The notes under the pieces: model-generated | Told to the model about the DNA's origin: nothing | Database searches by the model: none | The model's input: the letters and a program-made list of their open reading frames with translations, nothing else | Shown here: positions 19,077 to 28,160 of the stretch, piece after piece | Numbering within the stretch: the stretch's first letter is position 1 | Layout: every line of letters begins with the position of its first letter | Translations under genes and position numbers: made by a program | From: Oscillospiraceae bacterium | GTDB lineage: Bacteria; Bacillota; Clostridia; Oscillospirales; Acutalibacteraceae | DNA length: 64,000 nucleotides | Direction: 5' to 3' | Assembly: GCA_910574995.1 (NCBI GenBank) | Contig: CAJTCS010000003.1 | Location: 124,001-188,000, forward strand

Positions 19077-21503
19077 ATGATCAGGCAACAGCTGCATGGG
19101 AATTGGACGCTGGAGATAGTGGGGCAGCCAGGGAAGCTGCCCGCCCAGGTGCCGGGGTCGGTATACGGGGATCTGCTGGCCGCCGGAAAGATGGAGGACC
19201 CCTTCTGGCGGGACAACGAATTACAGGCCTTACAGCTTATGGAGAACGATTTCATCTATGAAAGCCGGTTTGCGCCCCTACCGGAAATGCTGGCCTGTAA
19301 AAACATTTCTATACGTTTTGAGGGCGTCGACACCTTGGGGGAGGTGCGGTTGAACGGCGTTCCCCTGGGGGCTGTGGAAAACATGCACCGGACGTATGAG
19401 TTTGAAGCCGGGCGCCTGCTGCGGGAAGGGGAAAATGTGCTGGCTGTCCGGCTGTGTTCCCCCACGCGCTTTTTACGGGAACAGGCGGAGCTGGGCAAAA
19501 CGGACGGCAGCTCGGACGCCATGGAGGGCTTCCCGGCATTGCGCAAGGCCCACTGCATGTTTGGGTGGGACTGGGGCCCCCGCCTGCCCGACGCGGGCAT
19601 TTGGCGGCCTGTCACCCTGCTGGGGGATACGGGTGCGCGCATCCGCGAGGTGCGGGTGCGGCAGGCCCATGAAAACGGCCGGGTAGAGCTGCGCCTGGGG
19701 TTAAGCATGACCTCCACAGTGCCGGGGGTGGCTTGCCGCGCCGTGCTGACAGACCCCCGGGGGGAAGAACGCCTGTTTTCAGATGCGCCCATGCGCCTTA
19801 TGATAGAGGACCCCCAGCTTTGGTGGCCCAGGGGCTATGGCAGGCAGCCCCTGTATACCCTGCGTGTGGAAGCGGCGGCTGAAGGGGAAGTGCTGGACGT
19901 GTGGGAGCGGAAGTTCGGCCTGCGCACCGCCACCGTGCATATGGAAAAAGACGGATACGGCGAAAGCTTTGCCCACAAGATCAACGGGGTACAAATTTTT
20001 GCCATGGGGGCGGATTATATCCCCGAGGACAACCTGTTGGGCCGGGTAACGCCCCAGCGCACCCGCCGCCTGCTGGAGGACTGCTGCGCGGCAAACTTCA
20101 ATACCATCCGGGTGTGGGGCGGGGGATATTACCCGGACGATTGGTTTTATGACATATGCGACGAGCTGGGCCTGCTGGTGTGGCAGGACTGTATGTTCGC
20201 CTGCGCCGTGTACGACCTGACCCCGGGGTTTGCCCGGAATATTGCCGCGGAAATAGAGGACAATGTGAAGCGCCTGCGCCACCACCCCTCTTTGGCCTTG
20301 TGGTGCGGCAACAATGAGATGGAAATGTTTGTGGACCAAGGCATGTGGGTGTCCTCCCCCCGGCAAAAAGCGGACTACATCCGCATGTACGAATACCTGA
20401 TCCCCAAGGTCATCAAAGAGCATGACCCGGACGCTTTCTATTGGCCCGCCAGCCCCTCCAGCGGCGGGGGGTTCGACGACCCCAATGACTACAGCCGGGG
20501 GGACGTGCACGACTGGGGCGTGTGGCACGGCATGCGGCCTTTCACGGAATACCGGAAGCACACCTGCCGGTACCTTTCGGAATTCGGCTTTGAATCGTAC
20601 CCTTGCCTGAAAACGGTGGAGACGTATACCCTGCCAGAGGATCGGAACTTATTTTCTTATGTGATGGAAAAGCACCAGCGGTGCTCTCATGGCAGTGCGC
20701 TGGCCATGGCGTATTTGCAGCAGATGTTTTTGTACCCCACCAGCTTTGAAACCGCCCTGTATGCCAGCCAGCTTTTGCAGGCAGAGGCTGTGCGCTATGG
20801 CGTAGAGCATGCCCGCCGGAACCGGGGCGTCTGTATGGGCACGGTATACTGGCAGCTGAACGACTGCTGGCCTGTGGCTTCTTGGTCCTCCATCGACTAT
20901 ACGGGCCGCTGGAAGGCCCTGCACTATTATGCCAAACGGTTTTTTGCGCCGGTGCTGCTTTCCTGTGAAGAGGAAGGGATGCTGACCCAGAACCCCAATA
21001 TCAACGCCCAGCCCTATGACATGGAAAAGAGCATCCGCCTCTGCGTCACCAACGAGACGGCTGAAACCCGCCCGTTGGTGGTGAAGTGGTCCTTGCGGGA
21101 CCGCATGGGGCGCATCAAGCGGGAAGAGACGATTGCCCTGTCCGTGGGGGCGTTCCAGTGCGCAGGGCTGGACAAGGCGGACCTGCCCGAAGCGGATATA
21201 TTCGAGGATTACGTCAGCTACCAGCTTTACCAGCGGGGCCGCCTGCTTTCCAGCGGGGCGGTGCTGTTCTCGCTGCCCAAATATTTCCAGTTCGCAGACC
21301 CGCGGCTGGGCGTGCGGCTGGAGGGGGACGAGCTTGTGGTGGCGGCGCGGGCCTTTGCTATGGGCGTGGAGATACAAAACGCCAACGAGGACCTGGTGCT
21401 GGAAGACAACTATTTCTGTATGGACCCTGGCGAGCGCCGGGTAAAAATACGGCGGGGCTGCCCAGTGGGCCTGCGGGTGCGCAGCGCCTACAACATACGG
21501 TAA
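19077..21503 (+). CDS. Beta-mannosidase, GH2 family
   Basis: An 808-residue GH2 enzyme of the beta-mannosidase branch, which releases mannose from the non-reducing ends of manno-oligosaccharides or N-glycan cores. The N-terminal jelly roll ([14 protein letters not shown]) is followed by the barrel: [29 protein letters not shown] with acid/base Glu414, and [12 protein letters not shown] with nucleophile Glu502. There is no signal peptide, so imported oligosaccharides are the likely substrate. No mannan transporter or GH130 gene lies beside it, which makes its pathway unclear. GGAAAGAGGGACTGGG precedes the ATG. Confidence 0.93.
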   Translation: MIRQQLHGNWTLEIVGQPGKLPAQVPGSVYGDLLAAGKMEDPFWRDNELQALQLMENDFIYESRFAPLPEMLACKNISIRFEGVDTLGEVRLNGVPLGAVENMHRTYEFEAGRLLREGENVLAVRLCSPTRFLREQAELGKTDGSSDAMEGFPALRKAHCMFGWDWGPRLPDAGIWRPVTLLGDTGARIREVRVRQAHENGRVELRLGLSMTSTVPGVACRAVLTDPRGEERLFSDAPMRLMIEDPQLWWPRGYGRQPLYTLRVEAAAEGEVLDVWERKFGLRTATVHMEKDGYGESFAHKINGVQIFAMGADYIPEDNLLGRVTPQRTRRLLEDCCAANFNTIRVWGGGYYPDDWFYDICDELGLLVWQDCMFACAVYDLTPGFARNIAAEIEDNVKRLRHHPSLALWCGNNEMEMFVDQGMWVSSPRQKADYIRMYEYLIPKVIKEHDPDAFYWPASPSSGGGFDDPNDYSRGDVHDWGVWHGMRPFTEYRKHTCRYLSEFGFESYPCLKTVETYTLPEDRNLFSYVMEKHQRCSHGSALAMAYLQQMFLYPTSFETALYASQLLQAEAVRYGVEHARRNRGVCMGTVYWQLNDCWPVASWSSIDYTGRWKALHYYAKRFFAPVLLSCEEEGMLTQNPNINAQPYDMEKSIRLCVTNETAETRPLVVKWSLRDRMGRIKREETIALSVGAFQCAGLDKADLPEADIFEDYVSYQLYQRGRLLSSGAVLFSLPKYFQFADPRLGVRLEGDELVVAARAFAMGVEIQNANEDLVLEDNYFCMDPGERRVKIRRGCPVGLRVRSAYNIR

Positions 21504-21531
21504 GCAAAAGCGCCGGGAAAATCGGGAACAG

Positions 21532-21573
21532 AAAAAGGGCCCCTGGAAAACAAACTTCCCAGGGGCCCTTTTT
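21532..21573. terminator. Bidirectional terminator between beta-mannosidase and ddh
   Basis: AAAAAGGGCCCCTGG and CCAGGGGCCCTTTTT form a perfect 15-bp stem between two convergent genes. T-runs are present on both strands. Confidence 0.92.
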
Positions 21574-21605
21574 AGGGCTGGCCTACAAAAAGTGAAACAA
21601 AGGCA

Positions 21606-22592
21606 TTACAACAGGGCCTTGCGCAGGTCCGCGGGGGAGGCGGGGTGCAGGTAGCCGGGGCCGATGTCCAAGACGGTTTTGCAGCCGGTCTGGCCTTCCG
21701 CGCGCAGGCGGTACGCCGCCCGGGCATAAGCCACCAGCACGCTGGCGGTAAATTCCGGGTTCGAGTCCAGTGTCAGCTTGTATTCGATGATGTGCTGGTT
21801 TTCCTGGCCAAAACCTGTTTTACCCGAGCGGAACACGATGCCCCCGTGGGGGATGCCTTTATGGTCGCGGTCCAACTCCTCTTGGGAGATGAAGTGCACC
21901 GTGGTGTCGTATTCATCAAAATAGTTGGGCATGGTCTTGATAGCCGTTTCGATAGCGGTAAGGTCGGCCCCCTCCTGGGCCACCACAAAGCATTCGCGGG
22001 TGTGTTTCTGGCGGGTGGTCAACGCCGGCGCCTCGCCGGCGCGCACCCGCTCCAGCGCGTCCTCCACTGGGATCGTATACTGCCGGGCGTCTGCCACACC
22101 GGGGATGCGCCGTACCGCGTCCGAATGGCCCTGGCTTACGCCCTTGCCCCAGAAGGTGTAGTCGCTGCCCTGGGGCAGCACCGCCTGGCCGTAGGCCCGG
22201 TTTAAGGAAAACAGCCCCGGGTCCCACCCGGCGGAAATGACAGCCAAGTGGCCGCTCTCCTTTGCGGCCTTGTCCACCGCCTCGAAATGCTGGGGGATTT
22301 TGGCGTGGGTATCGAAGCTGTCTACCACCGTGCACAGCTTGGCAAGCTCTGGGGTCTGCTGGGGCAGGTCGCTCCGGCTGCCGCCGCAAAGGATCATCAC
22401 GTCGATATCCCCGGCCTTTTGGGCCGCTTCCTCCATGGTGAAGACAGGGGCCCCGGTCTTCGTCTGTACCTGGCCAGGCCCGCGGCGGGTGAACACCCCA
22501 GCCAGTTCCATGTCGGCGGCCTGCCCCAGGGCGCTTTCCACGCCCCTTCCCAGGTTGCCATAGCCCACAATGGCGATACGGATTTTTTTCAT
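21606..22592 (-). CDS. ddh: meso-Diaminopimelate D-dehydrogenase
   Basis: A 328-residue NADPH-dependent enzyme catalysing reductive amination of tetrahydrodipicolinate to meso-diaminopimelate, the one-step branch of lysine and peptidoglycan-precursor synthesis (EC 1.4.1.16). IAIVGYGNLGRGVE is the Rossmann loop. ILCGGSRSDLPQQTP, VISAGWDPGLFSLNRAYG, GKGVSQGHSDAVRRIPGV and GIPHGGIVFRSGKTG are family hallmarks. The gene stands alone with its own promoter at 22645-22673. Confidence 0.95.
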   Translation of the reverse strand: MKKIRIAIVGYGNLGRGVESALGQAADMELAGVFTRRGPGQVQTKTGAPVFTMEEAAQKAGDIDVMILCGGSRSDLPQQTPELAKLCTVVDSFDTHAKIPQHFEAVDKAAKESGHLAVISAGWDPGLFSLNRAYGQAVLPQGSDYTFWGKGVSQGHSDAVRRIPGVADARQYTIPVEDALERVRAGEAPALTTRQKHTRECFVVAQEGADLTAIETAIKTMPNYFDEYDTTVHFISQEELDRDHKGIPHGGIVFRSGKTGFGQENQHIIEYKLTLDSNPEFTASVLVAYARAAYRLRAEGQTGCKTVLDIGPGYLHPASPADLRKALL

Positions 22593-22644
22593 ACTTCTTC
22601 AGTCCCTTCTTTTGTGTGGTGACTTCATGATTTTAACAGGTTAA

Positions 22645-22673
22645 ATTATACGCCGCTTTCCAGCAGTATGCAA
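22645..22673 (-). promoter_or_regulatory. Sigma-A-type promoter of ddh
   Basis: On the minus strand TTGCAT (22673-22668) and TATAAT (22650-22645) are separated by 17 bp, about 50 bp before the ddh start. Confidence 0.7.
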
Positions 22674-22680
22674 GTTTTTT

Positions 22681-23628
22681 TTATTTTCGCCCTTTTGCGC
22701 CTGGAAGCCGGCCCACGGCCAGGCGCTGCATCTCCAGCTTCAGGTGCAGGGCGGCTTCCCCTACCGGCACCCAAAGGAGGGCATGGTCAGGTTCGGTGGG
22801 CTTTTGTACCGCCCCGCCCAATGCGCCTGTATAATAGAACTGTATCGGGTGGAGGGGGCCCAGGTCCGTTTCGGCCAGGTAGCCTTCTACGCAGCCTAGA
22901 TACGCCCCTACCTGGGCCGGGCAGCCCAGCTCTTCCAGGCATTCCCGGCAGATGCACGCCTGGTGGGTCTCCCCAGGGTCTATCCCGCCGCCAGGCAGGA
23001 ACCAGCCTGTAGGCGTGTCTGCCACGGCCAGCATGCCGTCCCGCAGGGCCAGCAGGTATGCGCCCTCCCGGCGGGTATAGGCTTTCCCAGGCTCTGGGGA
23101 CCCAACCGTTTTGTCTACCGGCATCTCTTGCCAGCCTTGCCTGTGCAACGCAAAAAAATACCCCAGGTTGTCTACGAATTCCCCCGCGTCAAAAAGGGCC
23201 TGGATCTCCCTTTCGCCCATCCAACGGCACTGGGCCACTTCCTCTGTGGTGGCGTTCTCCAACGCCAAGGGGCCGTCATATGCAAACAGCCATATGTCCA
23301 ATATGTCCTGGAAGCCTTCCCCCCGGACTTTGCTGCAGGCCAGCCGCCCGCTTTCCGGGGCCAGATCTATCCCAAGCTCCTCTTTGGCTTCCCGCAGGGC
23401 CCCGGTAAGGCTGTCTTCCCCCTTTAATACCGAGCCGCCTGTACATTCCCACAGCAGCGGGAAGGTAGGGCGGCTGGCCGCCCGCTGGGAGATCAAGTAT
23501 TGCCCTTTCGCGTTGCGGACCCATACGTGTACGACCAGGTGGTAGCGGCCTTCGGGCAATGGCTGGCCCCGCAGGTGGGCTTCGCCGGTTAGGGTACGGT
23601 CTTTGGTATATAAATCCCAGGTTTCCAT
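22681..23628 (-). CDS. Tandem Nudix hydrolase (two Nudix domains)
   Basis: A 315-residue protein with two complete Nudix boxes. The first, GGSVLKGEDS...REAKEELGI (about 64-87), lies in a domain like the IPP-isomerase/YfcD subgroup. The second, GGGIDPGETH...RECLEELGC (about 213-236), is ADP-ribose/MutT-like. Both keep the REx2EE metal-binding core, so both may be active. Nudix enzymes hydrolyse nucleoside diphosphates linked to another moiety; the substrate is unknown. AGGGAGGATATC precedes the ATG and the promoter is near-perfect. Confidence 0.85.
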   Translation of the reverse strand: METWDLYTKDRTLTGEAHLRGQPLPEGRYHLVVHVWVRNAKGQYLISQRAASRPTFPLLWECTGGSVLKGEDSLTGALREAKEELGIDLAPESGRLACSKVRGEGFQDILDIWLFAYDGPLALENATTEEVAQCRWMGEREIQALFDAGEFVDNLGYFFALHRQGWQEMPVDKTVGSPEPGKAYTRREGAYLLALRDGMLAVADTPTGWFLPGGGIDPGETHQACICRECLEELGCPAQVGAYLGCVEGYLAETDLGPLHPIQFYYTGALGGAVQKPTEPDHALLWVPVGEAALHLKLEMQRLAVGRLPGAKGRK

Positions 23629-23677
23629 GATATCCTCCCTTTCTTACCATAGCGGTTTTCTCTGTTTGGGGACACTT

Positions 23678-23706
23678 ATTATACGCTTTTGCCAAAAGGA
23701 TGTCAA
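23678..23706 (-). promoter_or_regulatory. Consensus sigma-A promoter of the Nudix gene
   Basis: On the minus strand TTGACA (23706-23701), a 17-bp spacer and TATAAT (23683-23678). Both hexamers match consensus exactly, 50 bp before the start codon. Confidence 0.88.
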
Positions 23707-23825
23707 GACGTGTAGCCGCGGGGGATCGGCCGCCCTGTAAAAGGCGGGGGTTTTACGCAGCCCCTGGCCCTTTAAAAAGCTTTGCGCGGGGCAAGCCTAT
23801 GGGAATAGGAAAGCCGCCTTGGGAT

Positions 23826-23870
23826 AAAAAGAGGAATGGGCGCCTCCCCACAAGGAGGGGCGCCCATTCC
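23826..23870 (-). terminator. Terminator after coaX
   Basis: On the minus strand GGAATGGGCGCC pairs with GGCGCCCATTCC over 12 bp, followed by a T5 run at 23830-23826. It lies 50 bp past the coaX stop. Confidence 0.8.
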
Positions 23871-23920
23871 AGGAAATCGAAGCCAAAGCCAAGGGGCCGC
23901 AGCCTGGGAGAGGCGGCGCG

Positions 23921-24697
23921 CTATTTTGCGCCGCCTTGGTTCTTCTTGTACAGCAGGTGCAGGCCTTTCAGCAGCAGGTTCGGGTCATAGTGGATCTCCC
24001 GATGGCAGTGGGGATGCACCACGGCCATCAGGCCGCCGGTAGCCACGGCGGTGACCTTCTGCCCCAAGGCGGCCTCTACCCGGCCGATAAGGCCGTCCAC
24101 CATGCTGGCACTGCCAAAAATGGCGCCGGCCTGCATACACTCGATGGTATTGCGGCCAATGGGGGTTTCCGGGGCGGTAAGCTGGATATAAGGCAGCTGG
24201 GCGGCCCGGGCGCTCAGGGCGTCCATAGAGACCCGCAGGCCCGGGATGATCATGCCCCCCCGGTAGACCCCCGCCCCGTCGAGGACAGACAGGGTGGTGG
24301 CGGTCCCCATGTCAAATATGGCCAGGGGCGGGGGATAATCTGCCAGGGCCGCTACGGCGTCCACCACCAGGTCGGCCCCCAACTGGCCGGGGTTGTCAAT
24401 GCGGATATCCAGCCCGGTCTTGATGCCGGAACCCACCACCAGAAAATCCTGGCCTGTCAGCTGTTTCATAGCCAGGGGCATCACCGTCCGCAGGCCGGGC
24501 ACCACGCTGGAAAGGATGCCCCCTTCTAGGGCGGCAGGGTCTACCCCCTGGCGGCGGAGCAGCCCTTCCACCAGCAGGCAGTATTCATCGGCTGTCTTGT
24601 CCCGGTCGCTGCGGATGCGCAGGGTAAACAGCAGGTCGTCGCCCTCCAGGCACCCCAGCACCGTGTTGGTATTGCCGATATCAATAGCCAGAATCAT
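23921..24697 (-). CDS. coaX: Type III pantothenate kinase
   Basis: A 258-residue CoaX that phosphorylates pantothenate in the first step of coenzyme A synthesis. LAIDIGNTNTVLGCLEGD is the phosphate loop, KTGLDIRIDNPGQLGADLVV binds pantothenate, and IFDMGTATTLSVLD contains the catalytic aspartate region. The ATG at 24697 is chosen because GGAGGCGGCAAA precedes it. The start overlaps the stop of the ECF S-component gene by 4 bp, so the two are translationally coupled. Confidence 0.95.
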   Translation of the reverse strand: MILAIDIGNTNTVLGCLEGDDLLFTLRIRSDRDKTADEYCLLVEGLLRRQGVDPAALEGGILSSVVPGLRTVMPLAMKQLTGQDFLVVGSGIKTGLDIRIDNPGQLGADLVVDAVAALADYPPPLAIFDMGTATTLSVLDGAGVYRGGMIIPGLRVSMDALSARAAQLPYIQLTAPETPIGRNTIECMQAGAIFGSASMVDGLIGRVEAALGQKVTAVATGGLMAVVHPHCHREIHYDPNLLLKGLHLLYKKNQGGAK

Positions 24698-25365
24698 TTT
24701 GCCGCCTCCTGTTTTTTCGTTTTTATAATCCGCGCCCCTTCCAGCCCCAGGCATACGGCCCCGCACAGTACGGCGGCGGCAATGGCCTCGGGCACGCCGT
24801 TGGCCAGCACAATGGCCAGTACGGCGCCGGTTACCATTTCATGGGAGATGCCTTGGGCGGCTGCGAACGCGTCCCCCAGCACCAGGCCCATAAGGCCCAT
24901 TACCAGGGCGGTGTTCACCGCCGCGCCAGATACGCCCGCCAGCACATAGCCCGCCGCCCGGCCCCAGCCATTCCCTTTGCACAAACGGGCAAAGCCCGCC
25001 GCCACGTAATAGGGGAGCACACCTGCCAGGATGCGGGGGACAAAGCAGATTGCCAGGGCCCACAGGCTGCCATGGCCTATGCCCGGCAGGGGCACAAAGG
25101 GGGAAAAGGCAAAGCTGAGCAGGCTGGGGGCCATGGTATTTTTCCACAGGCTGGTCAACCCGAACAGGGCGCCCAGGCCCGCCCCCCTTTTTGGCCCCAG
25201 CACTACCGAGCCAATAATGACCGGCACATGAAGAACTGTGGCCTTGATTACCGGTAAGTCGATCAGGCCCAAGGGCGTGAAAGCCATCAGCAAGAGGACG
25301 GCGGCGAACAGGGCGGTAAGCGTCAGTTGTTGGATGCTTTGGGTACGTTTTACATGTTGATACAT
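24694..25365 (-). CDS. ECF transporter S component, probable pantothenate-specific (PanT-like)
   Basis: A 223-residue integral membrane protein with about six hydrophobic segments. LIDLPVIKATVLHVPVIIG and VLGPKRGAGLGALFGLTSLW are typical of energy-coupling-factor substrate-binding (S) subunits. Coupling to coaX, which consumes pantothenate, makes pantothenate or a related CoA precursor the likely substrate; that is inference from context. The shared EcfA/EcfT module must be encoded elsewhere. The start at 25365 follows GTGGAGG on the minus strand. Confidence 0.82.
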   Translation of the reverse strand: MYQHVKRTQSIQQLTLTALFAAVLLLMAFTPLGLIDLPVIKATVLHVPVIIGSVVLGPKRGAGLGALFGLTSLWKNTMAPSLLSFAFSPFVPLPGIGHGSLWALAICFVPRILAGVLPYYVAAGFARLCKGNGWGRAAGYVLAGVSGAAVNTALVMGLMGLVLGDAFAAAQGISHEMVTGAVLAIVLANGVPEAIAAAVLCGAVCLGLEGARIIKTKKQEAAK

Positions 25366-25502
25366 TGGAAAAACCTCCACTGCTGTTCCCATGGGGATAC
25401 AGCGCGTATTTTGGCTGCGGCTGGGGCGCGCCCTGGGAAAGCCGCCGGTCCCGCCCACATGGGTACGGGCCATTTGGCACATTGGCTGCGGCTGCCGCAA
25501 GC

Positions 25503-25531
25503 AACATACAGTATACCACGCCTCTGGTCAA
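25503..25531 (-). promoter_or_regulatory. Promoter of the S-component/coaX operon
   Basis: On the minus strand TTGACC (25531-25526), a 17-bp spacer and TATGTT (25508-25503). It leaves a leader of about 130 nt in which I recognise no riboswitch. Confidence 0.5.
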
Positions 25532-25685
25532 AAAGGAAGCCCCATTTAGAAAAGGAGGGCGCACAAGGGGCCGCGTTTGGCGGCTGCCTGGAACGGGGGC
25601 CCCGGCGGCCCGGCCGGGCTTCCCCCCAAAGGGGCATCCGCAGATTCCGACGAAACCTGCGGGTTTTCAGGCATATAATAGACTG

Positions 25686-25801
25686 CTATAGTTAACGCGA
25701 TTCAAATAGAGGTAGAATACCTCTTTTGAATCAGGCGGCGTAGCCACCTGGCTTGGAAATCGGTATATACCGATTTCCAAGTATGTTTGTTATTACACTA
25801 T
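25686..25801 (+). repeat. Three-hairpin MITE-like repeat, copy 1
   Basis: About 115 bp starting CTATAGTTAACGCG and ending TATTACACTA. Three successive inverted repeats occur: TTCAAATAGAGGT with ACCTCTTTTGAA; CAGGCGGC with GCCACCTG; and CTTGGAAATCGGTAT with ATACCGATTTCCAAG (perfect 15-bp arms). A diverged copy in the opposite orientation lies at 35370-35478. It sits directly upstream of a gene and contains no reading frame of note. Confidence 0.8.
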
Positions 25802-25888
25802 GGCCGCTGTGCATACAGGCATGAAGGGCCTTGGTGGGTTACATTGGAAGCAACCGCGCGTAAAATTTTTGGAAAGGAATGAGTGTAT

Positions 25889-27136
25889 ATGAACGCATTC
25901 GCGGGCTTTTTCGATTGCACAGACAGCCTAAAAGAAGAAAAATATTTGTGGATGGCCCTTGTAAAACGCATGGCCCGCCGGCAGTCCCATAGAGGGGGCG
26001 CGGCCGACAGGCTTACGGCCTGTTGTTCCGCCCAGTGCGCCATGGCCCAGGCGGGGGAAGCGGTTACAGAGGGAAAGAAGACAGCCGTATGCTTTGAGGG
26101 TATCCTGGAGGGCCGGGAGGAGCTGCGCCGGGAATTGGGGGGAAGCCCGGACGCCGGCGATGGGGAATTGGCGGCGGCGGCCTATGGCCGCTGGGCGGAA
26201 AAGTGCGGGGCGCGCCTGCGGGGGTGTTTTGCCTTGGCTGTAGACGACCGGGAAAACGGGAGGCTGTTCCTTTGCCGGGACGGGCTGGGGGCCAGGCCCT
26301 TGTTCTACTGGCGGCAGGGGGACCGGATGGCTTTCAGCCTGGAGGTCAAAGGCTTGTTGGAATATCCGGGGGTAAACCCGGTGGCGGATTGGGCCGTGCT
26401 GCGGGAGGTGTTGGCCTGTGCCCCAGACTGCGGGGGGTTTTGGGGGATACAGGCGGTTAAGCCTGGGCAAGGGCTGCTGTTCGATAGGGCAGGGCTGCGG
26501 GAAGCATCCAGCCGCCCGGCTGGGGAGATCCCTTCTACGCGGGGCCCCGGGACCATACAAGAGGCGCCTTTTACCGCCCAGCAGCTGTATGCATGCCTAT
26601 TAGAGGGCGTGATTGCCCGGGACCTGCCCGGCCTTCCGGAGACGGACGCCCTGGTATTGCGCCAACACCGCGGGCAGGGCCAAGAAGGCGGTACGGTCCT
26701 TTGGGCGGGGGATGGGCCGGAGCCGCTGTGGCAGGCAGGCTGGCTGGAACTGCTCTGGCCGGAGGTGCGGGAAGCCCTGGATATCCAAAACGGCGGCGCG
26801 GCGGCGCCGGAAATGGTTTACAGGCAGAAGCTGGAACAGCAGGAGCGGTGCGCCGCGGCGGCAGGCCGGGCCTTATCGGTGTGCCATGGGGGCGTGGGCG
26901 GCCAGCCTGTGTACCGCGCGCCCGAAAGCTACCGCCAACTGTTGAGGGAAAAGCTGGGGCACGTCTTGCAGGACAGCGGCCAGCCCCTGCACAAGCTGTT
27001 CGCCCCAAAAGCGGTGGCCGCGTTTTTGGCGGAACCTTCCGGGCAAAGCCAAGGCCTGGCAGCCTGGCTGCTGCAAATCAACTATTGGCTGCTGCACTAT
27101 GACGTATTCCTGGGCTTGAAGGGAACTAAAAAGTGA
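25889..27136 (+). CDS. Degenerate asparagine-synthetase-like protein (class II amidotransferase fold, catalytic Cys lost)
   Basis: A 415-residue protein resembling AsnB. The N-terminus MNAFAGFFD aligns with the MCGFAGFID start of class II amidotransferases, but the catalytic Cys2 is replaced by Asn. RQSHRGG and LCRDGLGARPLFYW (about 129-141) are the remaining amidotransferase landmarks. The synthetase half is shortened: no SGGxDS ATP-pyrophosphatase loop is visible, although VLWAGDGPEPLW recalls the later SGDGADE region. It is therefore unlikely to make asparagine. The frame is fully open with normal codon use and a good ribosome site (GGAAAGGAA, start 25889), so it may be a retained protein of new function. 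Confidence 0.65.
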   Translation: MNAFAGFFDCTDSLKEEKYLWMALVKRMARRQSHRGGAADRLTACCSAQCAMAQAGEAVTEGKKTAVCFEGILEGREELRRELGGSPDAGDGELAAAAYGRWAEKCGARLRGCFALAVDDRENGRLFLCRDGLGARPLFYWRQGDRMAFSLEVKGLLEYPGVNPVADWAVLREVLACAPDCGGFWGIQAVKPGQGLLFDRAGLREASSRPAGEIPSTRGPGTIQEAPFTAQQLYACLLEGVIARDLPGLPETDALVLRQHRGQGQEGGTVLWAGDGPEPLWQAGWLELLWPEVREALDIQNGGAAAPEMVYRQKLEQQERCAAAAGRALSVCHGGVGGQPVYRAPESYRQLLREKLGHVLQDSGQPLHKLFAPKAVAAFLAEPSGQSQGLAAWLLQINYWLLHYDVFLGLKGTKK

Positions 27137-27149
27137 AGGGGCCCGGCTG

Positions 27150-27995
27150 TCAGCCGCCGGGAAAGAGCCAATTGCACAGCACGCCGGTGGCAACGGCCCC
27201 TGCGTACAGCGCCCCCGTTAGGAAGAAGTTTTCCCGCTGGGGCCGGTTTACCCGGAAAAGCACAGCCAGCCCCAGCCCGGCCCCTGTGCACAGGCCAGCC
27301 ACAGCAGACCCAAAGGAAAGGGAACCGGCCAGGTACAGCTCTGTCAGCAGGACAGAAGCGGCGCAGTTGGGGATAAAGCCCAACAGGGCTGCCAACAGGG
27401 GCTGGAACGCGCTGCCCGTCAGCAGGAAGCGGGAAATGGCTTCTTCCCCGGCCAGGTGGAGCAGGCAGCCCAGCGCCGCGTTCACGGCCAGCAGGAACAG
27501 GAAGATATGCCCGGTGTGCTGCAGGGCGGGGCGCAAAATGCCGTGCGCCCCGCAGCCACAGTGCTGATGCTCGCACAGTTCATGCAGGGCGGGCTTTACC
27601 GGCGCTTTATAAAACCGCCGGAGGGCCCAATCGGCCAGCAGGCCCAGGGCCACGGCGGCAGCCAGCTTTACCCCCAGCAGCCGGGCGGTCTCTTGAAGGG
27701 CTTGGGGCCGGGAGAGCAAAATCAGCAGGGCCTCGTCGCTGGTGGCCAAGAATACTGCCAGCAGCGTGCCCGGCGTAATAAGGCGGGCGGCATAAAAGTT
27801 GGCCGCCGCCACGGAAAAGCCGCACTGGGGCACGCACCCCAGCAAAGCCCCGCCCACTGGGCCCAGCTTTGTCAGCAAGGCGGGCTGGCGGCCGGCCCAG
27901 CGGTGCTCAAAAAATTCCAGCAACAGGTATGCGCCCAGCAAAAACGGCAACGTTTTCGCTGCGTCCCACACAGCGTCCAGCAAAACCTCTGACAA
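27150..27995 (-). CDS. Putative manganese/arsenic efflux permease (ArsP_2/DUF2899-like)
   Basis: A 281-residue membrane protein with two related halves: GCVPQCGFSVAAANFYAARL (about 53-72) and the matching GFIPNCAASVLLTELYLAGS near residue 200-220. This duplicated PxC motif marks the family usually annotated as putative manganese transporter or arsenic efflux protein. A hydrophilic loop, CEHQHCGCGAHG (about 141-152), is a likely metal-binding site. The start is TTG at 27995 behind GGGGGAG. It converges with the preceding gene, with only 13 bp between stops. Substrate metal is uncertain. Confidence 0.75.
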   Translation of the reverse strand: MSEVLLDAVWDAAKTLPFLLGAYLLLEFFEHRWAGRQPALLTKLGPVGGALLGCVPQCGFSVAAANFYAARLITPGTLLAVFLATSDEALLILLSRPQALQETARLLGVKLAAAVALGLLADWALRRFYKAPVKPALHELCEHQHCGCGAHGILRPALQHTGHIFLFLLAVNAALGCLLHLAGEEAISRFLLTGSAFQPLLAALLGFIPNCAASVLLTELYLAGSLSFGSAVAGLCTGAGLGLAVLFRVNRPQRENFFLTGALYAGAVATGVLCNWLFPGG

Positions 27996-28160
27996 AAGTA
28001 CTCCCCCTTTTCCGGATATCCCCCGCCCTATCTGCGGGTTATAATGGCAGTATAAAGCATATGCGTATATAATTCCAGTATACTCCCCTTGTCAAGGCCT
28101 GCATATCCCCGGCAAAACCGTCCCATACTCCCTGCAAAACGGGAAAGGAAGGCGGTACAT

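Larger units (their letters stand above)
25366..25888. other. 523-bp intergenic region between divergent genes
   Basis: It holds the leader and promoter of the minus-strand ECF/coaX operon, then GC-rich sequence without a credible gene, then repeat copy 1 (25686-25801), and finally the GGAAAGGAA ribosome site of the plus-strand gene. No obvious plus-strand promoter is visible, so the repeat may lie inside or supply the leader of that gene. Confidence 0.5.
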
